Assembly: GCA_965230345.1 (NCBI GenBank)
Contig: CBDDKR010000002.1
Span: forward strand, 806,001 to 870,000
From: JADKBO01 sp965230345
Lineage (GTDB): Bacteria; Bacteroidota; Bacteroidia; Chitinophagales; Saprospiraceae
Reading direction: 5' to 3'
Length of the DNA: 64,000 bases
The notes under the pieces are model-generated. The model had not been told where the DNA came from, made no database searches, and saw only the letters and a program-made list of their open reading frames with translations. Below, piece by piece: positions 9,870 to 18,580 of the stretch (the first letter of the stretch is position 1; every line of letters starts with the position of its first letter). The position numbers and the translations under genes are program-made.

Positions 9870-11119
9870 GGAGCGATATAATTTTTTCTTCTAAGTGAGA
9901 GGGCGAAAAAGAATCCAAATCCAAGCCATAAACCTTTGTTCATTTCTAATGAAAGACTTGACATTGATATAAGATATGAGGAAATAAATATTCCAGTTAT
10001 ATAATAAGTCTCAATATCCCAATATTTCTTAATGTTTTTTCTAAACAGGGTGAAAATTGAATATACGAAGGTTGAAATCGAAAAAAAAAGAAGCGGTAGA
10101 CCTAAAACCCCAAAACGCACTAAAATTTCTAAGAATTGGTTATGTGGATATTTATTGTATTCATATTTGCCCCACAATATCCACCTATCCCAACTTTCTA
10201 GTTCGTATCGATATTGTTGTATTCGGTCATCGACTGTGCTAAACTTTCTGGGACCGGCATCACTACCTTCCCCAATCTGTTCAATCAATAGAGTAAACCG
10301 TTTAGTAGTATGCTCAATCCTTTGTAGTAACAATTCATCATTCAATTTATTTTGAATGAGAAAAATAAAAATTAATAAAAGCAAAATATTAAAAACACGA
10401 TGCTTTTTTCTTCTATTTCTTTGAACGAACAACAAACAAATTATTCCTATTGTTCCCCATAACATTATTCCTCTGGATACCGATATGATAATAATTCCAC
10501 AAGCAGACAATAAAACTAAAAGATAAAGAGACTTAAGAATTTTTGAATTTGAAACTCTAAAGAAAACAAAATAAATGAATAAAATAATCAGAGCATTATA
10601 CGCAACTCCATTTGAGTTTAACTCTTCAATCCCTAATCCACGATGACCAATTTGGTTGGCAATAGAAATTAATGAAATATTTTTTATGAAAGAATAGTTA
10701 ATAAAAAGCGTTACAAAGCTAACAAGAATAAAAAACCTATTTGTTGTAAATGAATCATCTGTATTATTATACTTTTTTTCTAAACCAATTGTAAATCCAC
10801 AAATGAAAATAATAAACGTAACAATATGTAACCCTAATTTTACTGAACTCTGCACAACGGTATGATTATTCAATATGGATAATAATATTATACCAAAAAA
10901 AACTAAACCGAACAACAGGTAATGGTCTAACGTTCTAGCTGTTATTTTGAGTCTAGATATTCGTATTATTGCTGATGAAAAAATGGCAGATACTCCAAGA
11001 AACATGAAACCATATTTTACCATGTTCCCATACAATGGTTGTACAAATTGGCTCAATGACAATAAAATAAAACCAACAAAAAGAAAGTTAACACTTATTC
11101 TAGCTTTTTTTATTTTCAT
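9866..11119 (-). CDS. O-antigen polymerase / ligase family membrane protein (Wzy-like)
   Basis: The 417-residue protein is strongly hydrophobic with about 10-12 predicted membrane spans. It has a long hydrophilic loop (about residues 275-325) ending in KYEYNKYPHNQFLEILVRFG, a version of the HNxFLE motif found in the O-antigen ligase/polymerase superfamily. The protein likely joins undecaprenyl-linked repeat units at the periplasmic face. No other Wzy candidate was seen in the window, so it is the best polymerase candidate. It ends 4 bases into the downstream glycosyltransferase gene. Confidence 0.85.
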   Translation of the reverse strand: MKIKKARISVNFLFVGFILLSLSQFVQPLYGNMVKYGFMFLGVSAIFSSAIIRISRLKITARTLDHYLLFGLVFFGIILLSILNNHTVVQSSVKLGLHIVTFIIFICGFTIGLEKKYNNTDDSFTTNRFFILVSFVTLFINYSFIKNISLISIANQIGHRGLGIEELNSNGVAYNALIILFIYFVFFRVSNSKILKSLYLLVLLSACGIIIISVSRGIMLWGTIGIICLLFVQRNRRKKHRVFNILLLLIFIFLIQNKLNDELLLQRIEHTTKRFTLLIEQIGEGSDAGPRKFSTVDDRIQQYRYELESWDRWILWGKYEYNKYPHNQFLEILVRFGVLGLPLLFFSISTFVYSIFTLFRKNIKKYWDIETYYITGIFISSYLISMSSLSLEMNKGLWLGFGFFFALSLRRKNYIAP

Positions 11120-11128
11120 AGAAACAAG

Positions 11129-12139
11129 CTAGATGGATTTGTAAGCATTTGTTAGGTGTTTTAATATTTTATCATCATTATACTCACTTAAAACATGGTT
11201 TTGTATTTCAATTTGTGTATCACTTTTCAATGCTTCCCTAAGGCCATATTCAATACTATTAAGGCTATATGGATTAACTAGTTTTGCTAAGTTATTGAAA
11301 TACTCTTTTGGGCCTCCAAGGTTTGTAATTACAATTTCACAACCAAATGATGCTGCTTCTAATGCTACTTGACCGACACCTTCCATAGTGCTAGGTAATG
11401 CAAATATTTTAGCCTCTGCATAAAGCTTTTTTAATTGTTCATCCGAAACAAAATCAAGAACTTTAATATTTCTATTATTAGCTATGGCAGATTTAATCTT
11501 TTTAAACTGCTCTTTTGTTCCTTTGGATCCAGCTAAAAGAAGAGGTACTTTAATATTCTTACAAGCTTCAATTAGTCTCACTACATTCTTTCGAGATTGA
11601 TATATTGAACTTACGTGCAAACAAAAATCTTTCTTTTTGAAAGCTTGTATTGTATTGTTTGCTCTAATAGGTAAACCTATTGGTACATGTTTAACTTTAT
11701 TGTCAACATATCCTAAGCTCTTTGTAAAGAAACTAGCTTCATACTTAGAGCGTGTCAATATGGCCCTTATTCTTGAGTTTATTTTTCTTAAAACAAAAGG
11801 ATGAGAATAACATTTAAGTTTCTGATTTCCTATAAAGGAATATAATTTATACTTTGATTTGGAAGTGTTGGAGTCTATTATTGGTGATAAAAAAATGTTT
11901 TGATTTCTAGGATAGATAGCATCAATAAAATCATTTAACCAAATTCCTGAACCAAAAATGTGTACTACATCTATTACACTCCAATCAATATTATGATGTA
12001 TTGAAAGTATTTCAACTTCGTTTCCATCCCTTTCTAATAAGGATTTCCAGTTCATGGCTTGCACAAGTACACCATTAGAATTTCCTGTAACAAGGTTACT
12101 TGGATTCAATACAAAGACAATCTTTAATTTTATCTCCAT
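11129..12139 (-). CDS. Family 4 glycosyltransferase
   Basis: This 336-residue GT-B protein contains FCLHVSSIYQSRKNVVRLIEA at the start of its C-terminal domain and a canonical EX7E motif in STMEGVGQVALEAASFG (about residues 252-268). It is predicted to add a sugar to the growing repeat unit. Its start overlaps the stop of the upstream GT2 gene by a single base. Substrate unknown. Confidence 0.89.
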   Translation of the reverse strand: MEIKLKIVFVLNPSNLVTGNSNGVLVQAMNWKSLLERDGNEVEILSIHHNIDWSVIDVVHIFGSGIWLNDFIDAIYPRNQNIFLSPIIDSNTSKSKYKLYSFIGNQKLKCYSHPFVLRKINSRIRAILTRSKYEASFFTKSLGYVDNKVKHVPIGLPIRANNTIQAFKKKDFCLHVSSIYQSRKNVVRLIEACKNIKVPLLLAGSKGTKEQFKKIKSAIANNRNIKVLDFVSDEQLKKLYAEAKIFALPSTMEGVGQVALEAASFGCEIVITNLGGPKEYFNNLAKLVNPYSLNSIEYGLREALKSDTQIEIQNHVLSEYNDDKILKHLTNAYKSI

Positions 12140-13110
12140 TATTTAACTCTATTGTAGGTTTTACGAATAAATTCAGCGATTTGAAAACCTACAATATTTC
12201 GTATAACCTTGTACATTTTACCTTGTTTGGGAGTATAGTTAGGGCTGATTCTTCTTGCTAGCGCTAAAATCTTCAAAGCTTTACTTCTATTTGATGAATA
12301 ACATTGACATGCCAAAATATCCAATCTCTGAGCAAGGCTGTTTTTATATAGATTTAGCTTATTTAGTTCTATCATTTTTTGTTCTAGAATTGTACAAACT
12401 TTAATTCTATCATTCCATTTTTGAATATTATCATTTATAGAAACTCTATTAGTTAAGTTATGTTTTCTATAAAAAAAATATACTCCATCTACCAACTCAA
12501 ATTGTAATCCATACAACATCATGTTTAATATGTACAGTCCATCTTCATCTGTTGTCAAACTCGCATCAAATCCTTTCATTACAATTGAATTTGCTCTTGG
12601 GAATAAACATCCACAATGACTAAAAAAAGGTTCAACTAAGAATTTTTTTAATTGATCATTCTGGGTATTAGTTTTATATGATTCATTTAAAAAATACTCA
12701 CGTTTCTCCCCTCCTCCATAAAAATATTTTGTTGGTGAATAAACGATTGTATTTTTTTTTGCTTTTTCTAATAACGATACTTGTTTCTCTATTAACTGAT
12801 TGTCAATTAGGTCATCACTATCTAGGAATCTTATATATTTTCCTTTAGAAAGCTTAATTCCAAAATTCTTAGAATAGGCCTGTCTTTTGTTCGTATCATT
12901 TCTATGAATTAGAATCTCAAAATCAGAATCTCTTTTTATGTCTTCTAGAATTTCTACAGTCTCTCTATCTGAATGATCATCTACAATAATCCATTCTATA
13001 TTTTTATACGTTTGTTCTTGAAGAGATTGAAAAGTTTCTAAAATTAATTCACCACAATTGTAAACTGGCGTGATAATAGAAACCAATGGTTCAATATTGT
13101 ATAATTTCAT
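12139..13110 (-). CDS. Family 2 glycosyltransferase
   Basis: The 323-residue protein has the GT-A elements VSIITPVYNCGELI, WIIVDDHSDRETV and RFLDSDD (the DXD-type motif near residues 94-99), followed by a DEDGLYILNM segment probably holding the catalytic acid-binding loop. It should act at the cytoplasmic membrane on lipid-linked intermediates. It sits 7 bases downstream of the lipoprotein gene in the same transcript. Substrate unknown. Confidence 0.9.
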   Translation of the reverse strand: MKLYNIEPLVSIITPVYNCGELILETFQSLQEQTYKNIEWIIVDDHSDRETVEILEDIKRDSDFEILIHRNDTNKRQAYSKNFGIKLSKGKYIRFLDSDDLIDNQLIEKQVSLLEKAKKNTIVYSPTKYFYGGGEKREYFLNESYKTNTQNDQLKKFLVEPFFSHCGCLFPRANSIVMKGFDASLTTDEDGLYILNMMLYGLQFELVDGVYFFYRKHNLTNRVSINDNIQKWNDRIKVCTILEQKMIELNKLNLYKNSLAQRLDILACQCYSSNRSKALKILALARRISPNYTPKQGKMYKVIRNIVGFQIAEFIRKTYNRVK

Positions 13111-13117
13111 TCAAATA

Positions 13118-14047
13118 TTATAAATTAGGTATAGAATGTAGTTCTCTTAATATTAGTACACCATACTCTTTTAAAAGTTTTTCTTGGTAGCTTTTTATAT
13201 CTCTGTTGTTTACCTCTTGAACTATAGGTTTTAGTTTTTTGTGAGAATAGAAATACTCATCAGATGCTAAGCCCCACCAGACGATACCTTTTATTTTTTC
13301 TCCTTCGTACCTAGAGTTGATCGCGGATCTCACATGTCCAGTAAATTCTTCTTTTGGGATTAAATGATTTGGAACGGTTTTGTTCGACACATGATACCTA
13401 TGCCACACCACTGGATAAACGGGCTTATTTAGTTTCTTTCCAAGTCTGAGAGCATTTGCTACATTATCATTTACATATTCATGATTTCCGCTAGAATGAC
13501 CTTTATGAAAATCATATATAGAAGGCATAATTATATCGCATTCCTTTATTATTGGTATGATATTGTCAGAGGCATTGTACCATTTTTCCGTTCGCCCATA
13601 ATACTCTCTAAAAGGTAAGCCGTAAACAGCCAATTTTATATTTGGTCGAAGTGATCTAACAAGATGAATTAGATCGATATATGCATTTCTAGCCTTGATA
13701 AATTCTTTAGAAGATGCTTGATTAAGTTGGAGAGTTGCTAGTATAGGATCTTCCCAATCCAACATACATATTCCTTTTTGATTATATTTTGGATAAAGTT
13801 TATTAATTTGTTTTATAACCGCATCTTTCTCCATTACAAGGTCATTATTTTTATCGATTTGACCTTGATATAACACCTTGACTTCTATTATAGAATTATC
13901 CCTTGAATTAAATACATTTTCAATATGCTTTTCATTAATACAAACCCCCAATTTAAATGGTGTTTCATTGGCATCTAGTACTTTGGTTTTTGTCGAACAA
14001 CTCACCAATAATATTAATATCAGTAAGAAAGAATACTTGTTAAACAT
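13118..14047 (-). CDS. Lipoprotein resembling family 56 glycoside hydrolases (hyaluronidase-like)
   Basis: The 309-residue protein has a lipoprotein signal peptide with lipobox LVSC (Cys17). The mature part reads like a TIM barrel of the GH56 type: NKLYPKYNQKGICMLDWEDP (about residues 88-107) matches the IDWE motif that carries the catalytic glutamate of hyaluronidases. It is followed by LRPNIKLAVYGLPFREYY, like the RPxxxWGYYxFP segment, by IMPSIYDF, and by KGIVWWG. The motif order and spacing fit that family, though overall similarity looks distant. I infer a membrane-anchored enzyme acting on the cluster's own polysaccharide, perhaps trimming or releasing it. It is flanked by glycosyltransferase genes on the same strand. 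The alternative is an uncharacterised TIM-barrel lipoprotein without hydrolase activity. Confidence 0.62.
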   Translation of the reverse strand: MFNKYSFLLILILLVSCSTKTKVLDANETPFKLGVCINEKHIENVFNSRDNSIIEVKVLYQGQIDKNNDLVMEKDAVIKQINKLYPKYNQKGICMLDWEDPILATLQLNQASSKEFIKARNAYIDLIHLVRSLRPNIKLAVYGLPFREYYGRTEKWYNASDNIIPIIKECDIIMPSIYDFHKGHSSGNHEYVNDNVANALRLGKKLNKPVYPVVWHRYHVSNKTVPNHLIPKEEFTGHVRSAINSRYEGEKIKGIVWWGLASDEYFYSHKKLKPIVQEVNNRDIKSYQEKLLKEYGVLILRELHSIPNL

Positions 14048-14126
14048 ACAATATAGTTAATTATTAAGAACATTTTTGACGCTTGATTTATTTTCCGATA
14101 CTTTTTACAACAGTAACACATGGCTC

Positions 14127-15275
14127 CTAGTTTAATGTTTTTAAATAATTAAATTTTTTTAAAATTGTCTCCGTATGTTGCTTGTAAGTGTTTTTTAATG
14201 CAAAATTGATTCTTCGAATTTGATTGAATTTTGAGTTCTCTAAATCAATATTTTGGATTGTTTTATCAAATATTCTTAAATAAGAATCGTCTGTATTGTT
14301 ATCAGGTGTGTTGATCAAGCCTACTTTGTCATTTTTTGAGTATTCAGATAATATGCTGGAAACAACAGCTTTGCCAGTGGCTAAATACTCTAATACTTTA
14401 TGAGAATTATCAAGTTTATAATGTTTCTTTTCTTTATAACACAACAAGTTAATATCCATTTCTGACAGTATATGGCTTATTTCTAATGGGCTTGCAATGC
14501 CGTATAATTTTACATTAGGTGTAGCTTTCAAGCAATCAATAAAGATTTTTATTTCTTTTATGTTTTGCCCCTTACCCAATCCCTTGACTCCTAAATCATA
14601 ATTTCCCCAAAAATGGAATTTGATTTTTGGATACTTCATAATCAATTTAAGTAAAAGTTGGTGATTTAGTGAATCGATCAATAAGTTACCGATATACCCA
14701 ATGTTTATTTTATCATTTTTTCTATGCGCTCCTTTATTTTGGTTTTGTTTCGCCATGTTCTCAAATTCAGGAGATAAACCATGGTTTAAAAGTAATTTTA
14801 CTTTATTCGTTTTTAAAGAATCCAATATTTGTTGAGAAATCGAGCAGATCATTTTTGAATTTTCTACATCAATATTCTTATCAATTAGTTGATCTACAGG
14901 GAAAAAAATTGTTTTATGCTTAAATGGTTCATAATCATTTCTATAAAATATTCCGTTATCAAAATTGATTACTAAATCTATGTAGGGTAAACTGGCTTCG
15001 ATTTTTAAAAAAATCGAAGTTATATGGTATTTATAAATCAGTGATATTTTGTTTTTTAATCTTGCTGCGATTTTGTTCATCCCAAAATCTATTACTTTCA
15101 AACCTTCTTTTGTTTCTTTAATGTTAATTTCTTGACTATTTTTATTTGGTGGTGATAGAAAGGATACATGATATCCTAAATCTAAAAATGAAATAGCATA
15201 ATGGTGTTTAGAAATTCTCATATCACCCCACCTTTGAGGTGATATAATCAATATATGCTTCTTGTTATTTTCCAT
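14127..15275 (-). CDS. Glycosyltransferase (GT-B fold, family 1/4-like)
   Basis: The 382-residue protein begins with HILIISPQRWGDMRISKHHYA and has the C-terminal segment SHKVLEYLATGKAVVSS, typical of GT-B enzymes that bind the donor nucleotide in the second Rossmann domain. The standard EX7E motif is weak, replaced by the NSHKVLEYLATG form. The start overlaps the stop of the upstream amidotransferase gene by one base. The donor could be the amidino sugar made by the three genes just upstream, but that is inference from position only. Confidence 0.78.
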   Translation of the reverse strand: MENNKKHILIISPQRWGDMRISKHHYAISFLDLGYHVSFLSPPNKNSQEINIKETKEGLKVIDFGMNKIAARLKNKISLIYKYHITSIFLKIEASLPYIDLVINFDNGIFYRNDYEPFKHKTIFFPVDQLIDKNIDVENSKMICSISQQILDSLKTNKVKLLLNHGLSPEFENMAKQNQNKGAHRKNDKINIGYIGNLLIDSLNHQLLLKLIMKYPKIKFHFWGNYDLGVKGLGKGQNIKEIKIFIDCLKATPNVKLYGIASPLEISHILSEMDINLLCYKEKKHYKLDNSHKVLEYLATGKAVVSSILSEYSKNDKVGLINTPDNNTDDSYLRIFDKTIQNIDLENSKFNQIRRINFALKNTYKQHTETILKKFNYLKTLN

Positions 15276-16483
15276 TATTTTCTAAAAATATTTAATAAGG
15301 GTTTAAATATTGTTAAAACCGGATATGTTTCCCAAAAGCCCTTCATCGTAGGGTAATCTGTATGTTCTTTTCTTGGAGTATTCATTATTTTTTCAAATTC
15401 TTGTTCTGATAAACCTAATTTTTTAATTACGTATTCGTAATCTTCTTGCATTAATTGTATCGTAGGATAGCTTGAATTTGCTAGAATTTCTTCAGCCTGA
15501 ACTTTTGTTAATTGTCCAGAAAAAATTAAATTACTTAAATGAGCTTTCCTTTTATCGATATTAAATTTTCTTGGTAGTATATATCCTTGATAGAACCTAG
15601 TCCATATGGATTCGTAGTGTTTACCTCCATAATCTCTCCATTTCAGTTCTTCTTTGATTATACTTTTTACTTCATCATATTTATATTCGATATAATTTAG
15701 AGGGGATATCACTTCTAGTTTTAGCACTTTTTGACAATATTTTCTAGTTTTCCAATCTAGAAATGGGAATGTTTTAAGCTCTTTTATTGCTTTCGTACCG
15801 AACTGTTTTTGAATAGTTTGTATATTAACAGAATCTCCTTTAGTGTATATCCAGAATGACGGTAAGACTTGCTCTGTAACTATATTCATTCCTGCAAGTA
15901 CATGTTTTATTTTCCATTTTCTTGATTGTTCATATAAAACTGCCATAAATGCATGATCCGTTAATACCTCTATATCTACTACGGATGCTTTTAAATATGA
16001 CAATTGTAATTCTTTAAAATGTTGCCAATTTATTACATATGTATACAAGTCAAAGCCACAAATCTTAACTGTATTTTCTATGTTATGTTGAGCCAATTCT
16101 GAATTCCATCCATTGTCACAATGAACTACCAATGGGTTTAATCCATGTTGTTTTGCTAGTAAACATAGGTATGTACTGTCTACACCACCACTGAGGCCAA
16201 GTATACAATCATATTTTTTACCTTTACCAAGTTGCTTGATTTTATTGAAATCTTCTTCTAGTTTTTTAACTCCATCATCTCCTTTGAAAACATATTTTAC
16301 TTCATCTTCTTTGTATTTTTTGAAATAGTTGCACACACCATTTTCGTCAAAAGTTATGTTGGGATCAGATATAGTATCCATAACACTCATTGAGCATTGT
16401 TGGTACGTTCGACCATGATTTGCGTCCTTATCTCTTTTTAAGGCTTCAAAATCATATATTTCTTTAAAACTAGATATATTCAT
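15275..16483 (-). CDS. wbpG: N-acetyl sugar amidotransferase (WbpG/PseA family)
   Basis: The 402-residue protein has the PP-loop ATP pyrophosphatase motif GLSGGVDSTYL (about residues 92-102), an N-terminal TISDPNITFDENGVCNYF segment, and the family's DWKTRKYCQKVL region. WbpG and PseA convert an N-acetyl group on a sugar nucleotide (or nonulosonate) into an acetamidino group, using ammonia from a HisH/HisF pair. Both partners are encoded immediately upstream, in the order hisH, hisF, wbpG. The substrate here may be the 2,3-diacetamido uronic acid pathway or the legionaminic acid pathway, since both are present in the cluster. Confidence 0.9.
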   Translation of the reverse strand: MNISSFKEIYDFEALKRDKDANHGRTYQQCSMSVMDTISDPNITFDENGVCNYFKKYKEDEVKYVFKGDDGVKKLEEDFNKIKQLGKGKKYDCILGLSGGVDSTYLCLLAKQHGLNPLVVHCDNGWNSELAQHNIENTVKICGFDLYTYVINWQHFKELQLSYLKASVVDIEVLTDHAFMAVLYEQSRKWKIKHVLAGMNIVTEQVLPSFWIYTKGDSVNIQTIQKQFGTKAIKELKTFPFLDWKTRKYCQKVLKLEVISPLNYIEYKYDEVKSIIKEELKWRDYGGKHYESIWTRFYQGYILPRKFNIDKRKAHLSNLIFSGQLTKVQAEEILANSSYPTIQLMQEDYEYVIKKLGLSEQEFEKIMNTPRKEHTDYPTMKGFWETYPVLTIFKPLLNIFRK

Positions 16484-16488
16484 TGTTC

Positions 16489-17259
16489 TTAAAGTTGTAT
16501 AAATACTTTGTTTGTTAATTCTTGTTGTGAAGGGTAGGATATAAGTACCGCACGGTGAGGTTGTTGGAAGACAAAGAAACTACCTGCAGCTACAGCTGAA
16601 GCATGACCATCCTGAACTATATTATAGAAATCTTCAATGCATGACGCTCCCCCACAGGCGATGAGTGGAATATCAATACTATCGGCAACTAGTTTGGTGT
16701 TCTTGATGTCGTATCCTTTAAATGTGCCCTCCTGCTCTATTGATGTGAGTATAATTTCACCTGCTCCCTGCTCCTGCATTTGTTTCGCAAATTGAGATGG
16801 TGATAGACTCATGTTTTTTGTTCCGCACTGTCCATAAACGGATAATTTTCCTAGCCAATTCTTCTTGTAATCTATAGATACAACAACACTTTGCGAGCCA
16901 AATTTATTGGCTATTTCGGTTATTAAACTAGGTTTTGTTAATGCGGCCTGATTTAGTATTACTTTTTCAATACCAAGGTTTAGAATTTTAGATACCTGAT
17001 CTAAGGTGGTAATTCCTCCACCATATGACATAGGCATGAATGCTTCATTGGCCACATCTTCGATCAACGCGAAATTAGGCCCTTTTTTCTGCTTTGTCGC
17101 AGAGATGTCTATGATAGCTATCTCATCGACTTCTTTGTCATTAAATATTTTGACAGCATTTATGGGATCACCTACATATTTGTGATTCTTGAAGTTAATT
17201 GACTTGACCAATCCTCCATCCTGAACCAATAATACTGGTATTATTCTTACCCGTTTCAC
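16489..17259 (-). CDS. hisF: HisF-like ammonia-channel subunit of the sugar amidotransferase
   Basis: The 256-residue TIM barrel has the HisF framework (RIIPVLLVQDGG at the start, VVSIDYKK, GAGEIILTSIEQEGTFKGYD, IPLIACGGASC). Compared with true imidazole-glycerol-phosphate synthase, the catalytic aspartate of the CLDV motif is leucine here (VLLV) and the TSMDRDGT aspartate is glutamate (TSIEQEGT). This argues against histidine synthesis and for a WbpG-type accessory role, channelling ammonia from HisH to the PP-loop enzyme. It lies 5 bases upstream of wbpG. Confidence 0.88.
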   Translation of the reverse strand: MKRVRIIPVLLVQDGGLVKSINFKNHKYVGDPINAVKIFNDKEVDEIAIIDISATKQKKGPNFALIEDVANEAFMPMSYGGGITTLDQVSKILNLGIEKVILNQAALTKPSLITEIANKFGSQSVVVSIDYKKNWLGKLSVYGQCGTKNMSLSPSQFAKQMQEQGAGEIILTSIEQEGTFKGYDIKNTKLVADSIDIPLIACGGASCIEDFYNIVQDGHASAVAAGSFFVFQQPHRAVLISYPSQQELTNKVFIQL

Positions 17260-17307
17260 TTATTATATTTTTAGATTCTGATGATAGCTTACTTAAGCTA
17301 GTAACAT

Positions 17308-17928
17308 TTAAAAGTTATTTATAAAATTTTCAAATAACTTCATACCAAATTTATGACTTTTCTCAGGATGAAATTGCATCGCCATTATATTCTTGTCTTG
17401 TAATCCAGCATCAAATTCGTAACCATACTTTGCAGTTACACATTTAATGTTAGGATCTTTTGCTTGCATATGGTAAGAATGCACGAAATAAAACCTCGGC
17501 TCGGAGTACATGCCTGTAAATAATGCAGAATTTATAGAGATATCTATATCAGTCCAACCCATATGTGGCACTTTCTCATTATCATTGAATCTTGACGCAT
17601 CAAATTTTACAGTCCGCGCGTCTAACCACCCAAGCCCCTCACTATTCCCTTCTTCACTATGCTTGGTTAAAAGCTGTGCACCAAGGCAGATACCTAAAAT
17701 AGGTTTTTTATTGTTGAACACTTGATTTTTTAATTTAGGAATAATGCCAGATTCTTTTAATCGATTCATCCCATATTTAAAATGCCCAACTCCTGGCAAT
17801 ATATATTTATCAGATTTTGATATTGTATCTAGATTATCAGATATGACCACATCATTATATCCTACTTTTTTAAGCATATTTTTGATAGAGTTGAGATTTC
17901 CAATACCGTAATCAATTATTGTAAGCAT
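17308..17928 (-). CDS. hisH: HisH-like glutamine amidotransferase subunit
   Basis: The 206-residue class I glutaminase contains the nucleophile motif GICLGAQLL (Cys about residue 80) and the C-terminal FHPEKSH with the catalytic His and Glu, so its glutaminase triad is complete. It should release ammonia from glutamine for the HisF-like and WbpG-like partners encoded downstream. No other histidine-synthesis genes are present nearby, which supports the sugar-amidination role. It begins one base after the acetyltransferase stop. Confidence 0.9.
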   Translation of the reverse strand: MLTIIDYGIGNLNSIKNMLKKVGYNDVVISDNLDTISKSDKYILPGVGHFKYGMNRLKESGIIPKLKNQVFNNKKPILGICLGAQLLTKHSEEGNSEGLGWLDARTVKFDASRFNDNEKVPHMGWTDIDISINSALFTGMYSEPRFYFVHSYHMQAKDPNIKCVTAKYGYEFDAGLQDKNIMAMQFHPEKSHKFGMKLFENFINNF

Positions 17929-17929
17929 T

Positions 17930-18580
17930 TTAAATATTTAAATGTTCTTTTCTGAATTTCTCGAATTCAGAAGCTGGGATATAGCCATTGTATTCATTAT
18001 CGCTTTTATGAAATACTACATGATCTTTATTGAGCTCTTTAATTATTTTGGCTGGATTTCCCCCTATTACACAGTAACCTTTTTCAAAACTCTTTGTTAC
18101 AATAGACCCAGCAGCTACAATAGTATAATCTCCTAGTTCTACACCTGGAAGGATTACTGCACCCATACCAATCCAGCAGTATTTTCCGATTGATACATTT
18201 TTGATGATATGTTTCCGATTATCATTTAATTCATGATTAGCTGTTATAATCCCTACATTTGGAGCAATTTGAGTATAATTACCTATGTACAATTTACCTA
18301 TCGCTTGTATATAGTTTCCTGGACTATAACCAGGACAAGTTTCTATTCCACAATAAATGTTCTTATAATTTACAACGGTACTTGATTTATGAATTGGCCA
18401 GTATGCTGTTTTATTTACACCTAATACTTTTTGATTGTACCACAAATCAAATGTTATTGGTGTTTGAGTGTTTCTTGTTTTTATAAAGTAGTCGTATCGA
18501 GAAAACTTTGAGATTACTCTTCTCAATATAAAGTTCGGAATAATTCGGAATACAACTTGCTCTAATTTAGTCAGATTCAT
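17930..18580 (-). CDS. Hexapeptide-repeat acetyltransferase
   Basis: The 216-residue protein has left-handed beta-helix repeats from about residue 88 to 190 (LYIGNYTQIAPNVGIITANH, VSIGKYCWIGMGAVILPGVELGDYTIV) and the usual GGNPAKIIKEL ending. It probably acetylates a sugar using acetyl-CoA. It overlaps the upstream flippase gene by 14 bases. It could O-acetylate the polymer or N-acetylate a precursor; the sequence does not decide. Confidence 0.83.
   Translation of the reverse strand: MNLTKLEQVVFRIIPNFILRRVISKFSRYDYFIKTRNTQTPITFDLWYNQKVLGVNKTAYWPIHKSSTVVNYKNIYCGIETCPGYSPGNYIQAIGKLYIGNYTQIAPNVGIITANHELNDNRKHIIKNVSIGKYCWIGMGAVILPGVELGDYTIVAAGSIVTKSFEKGYCVIGGNPAKIIKELNKDHVVFHKSDNEYNGYIPASEFEKFRKEHLNI

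Noticed and set aside
16489..17928. HisH and HisF as part of histidine biosynthesis
   Set aside because: No other his genes are present, the HisF active-site aspartate is lost, and the WbpG-type enzyme that uses this pair follows directly.
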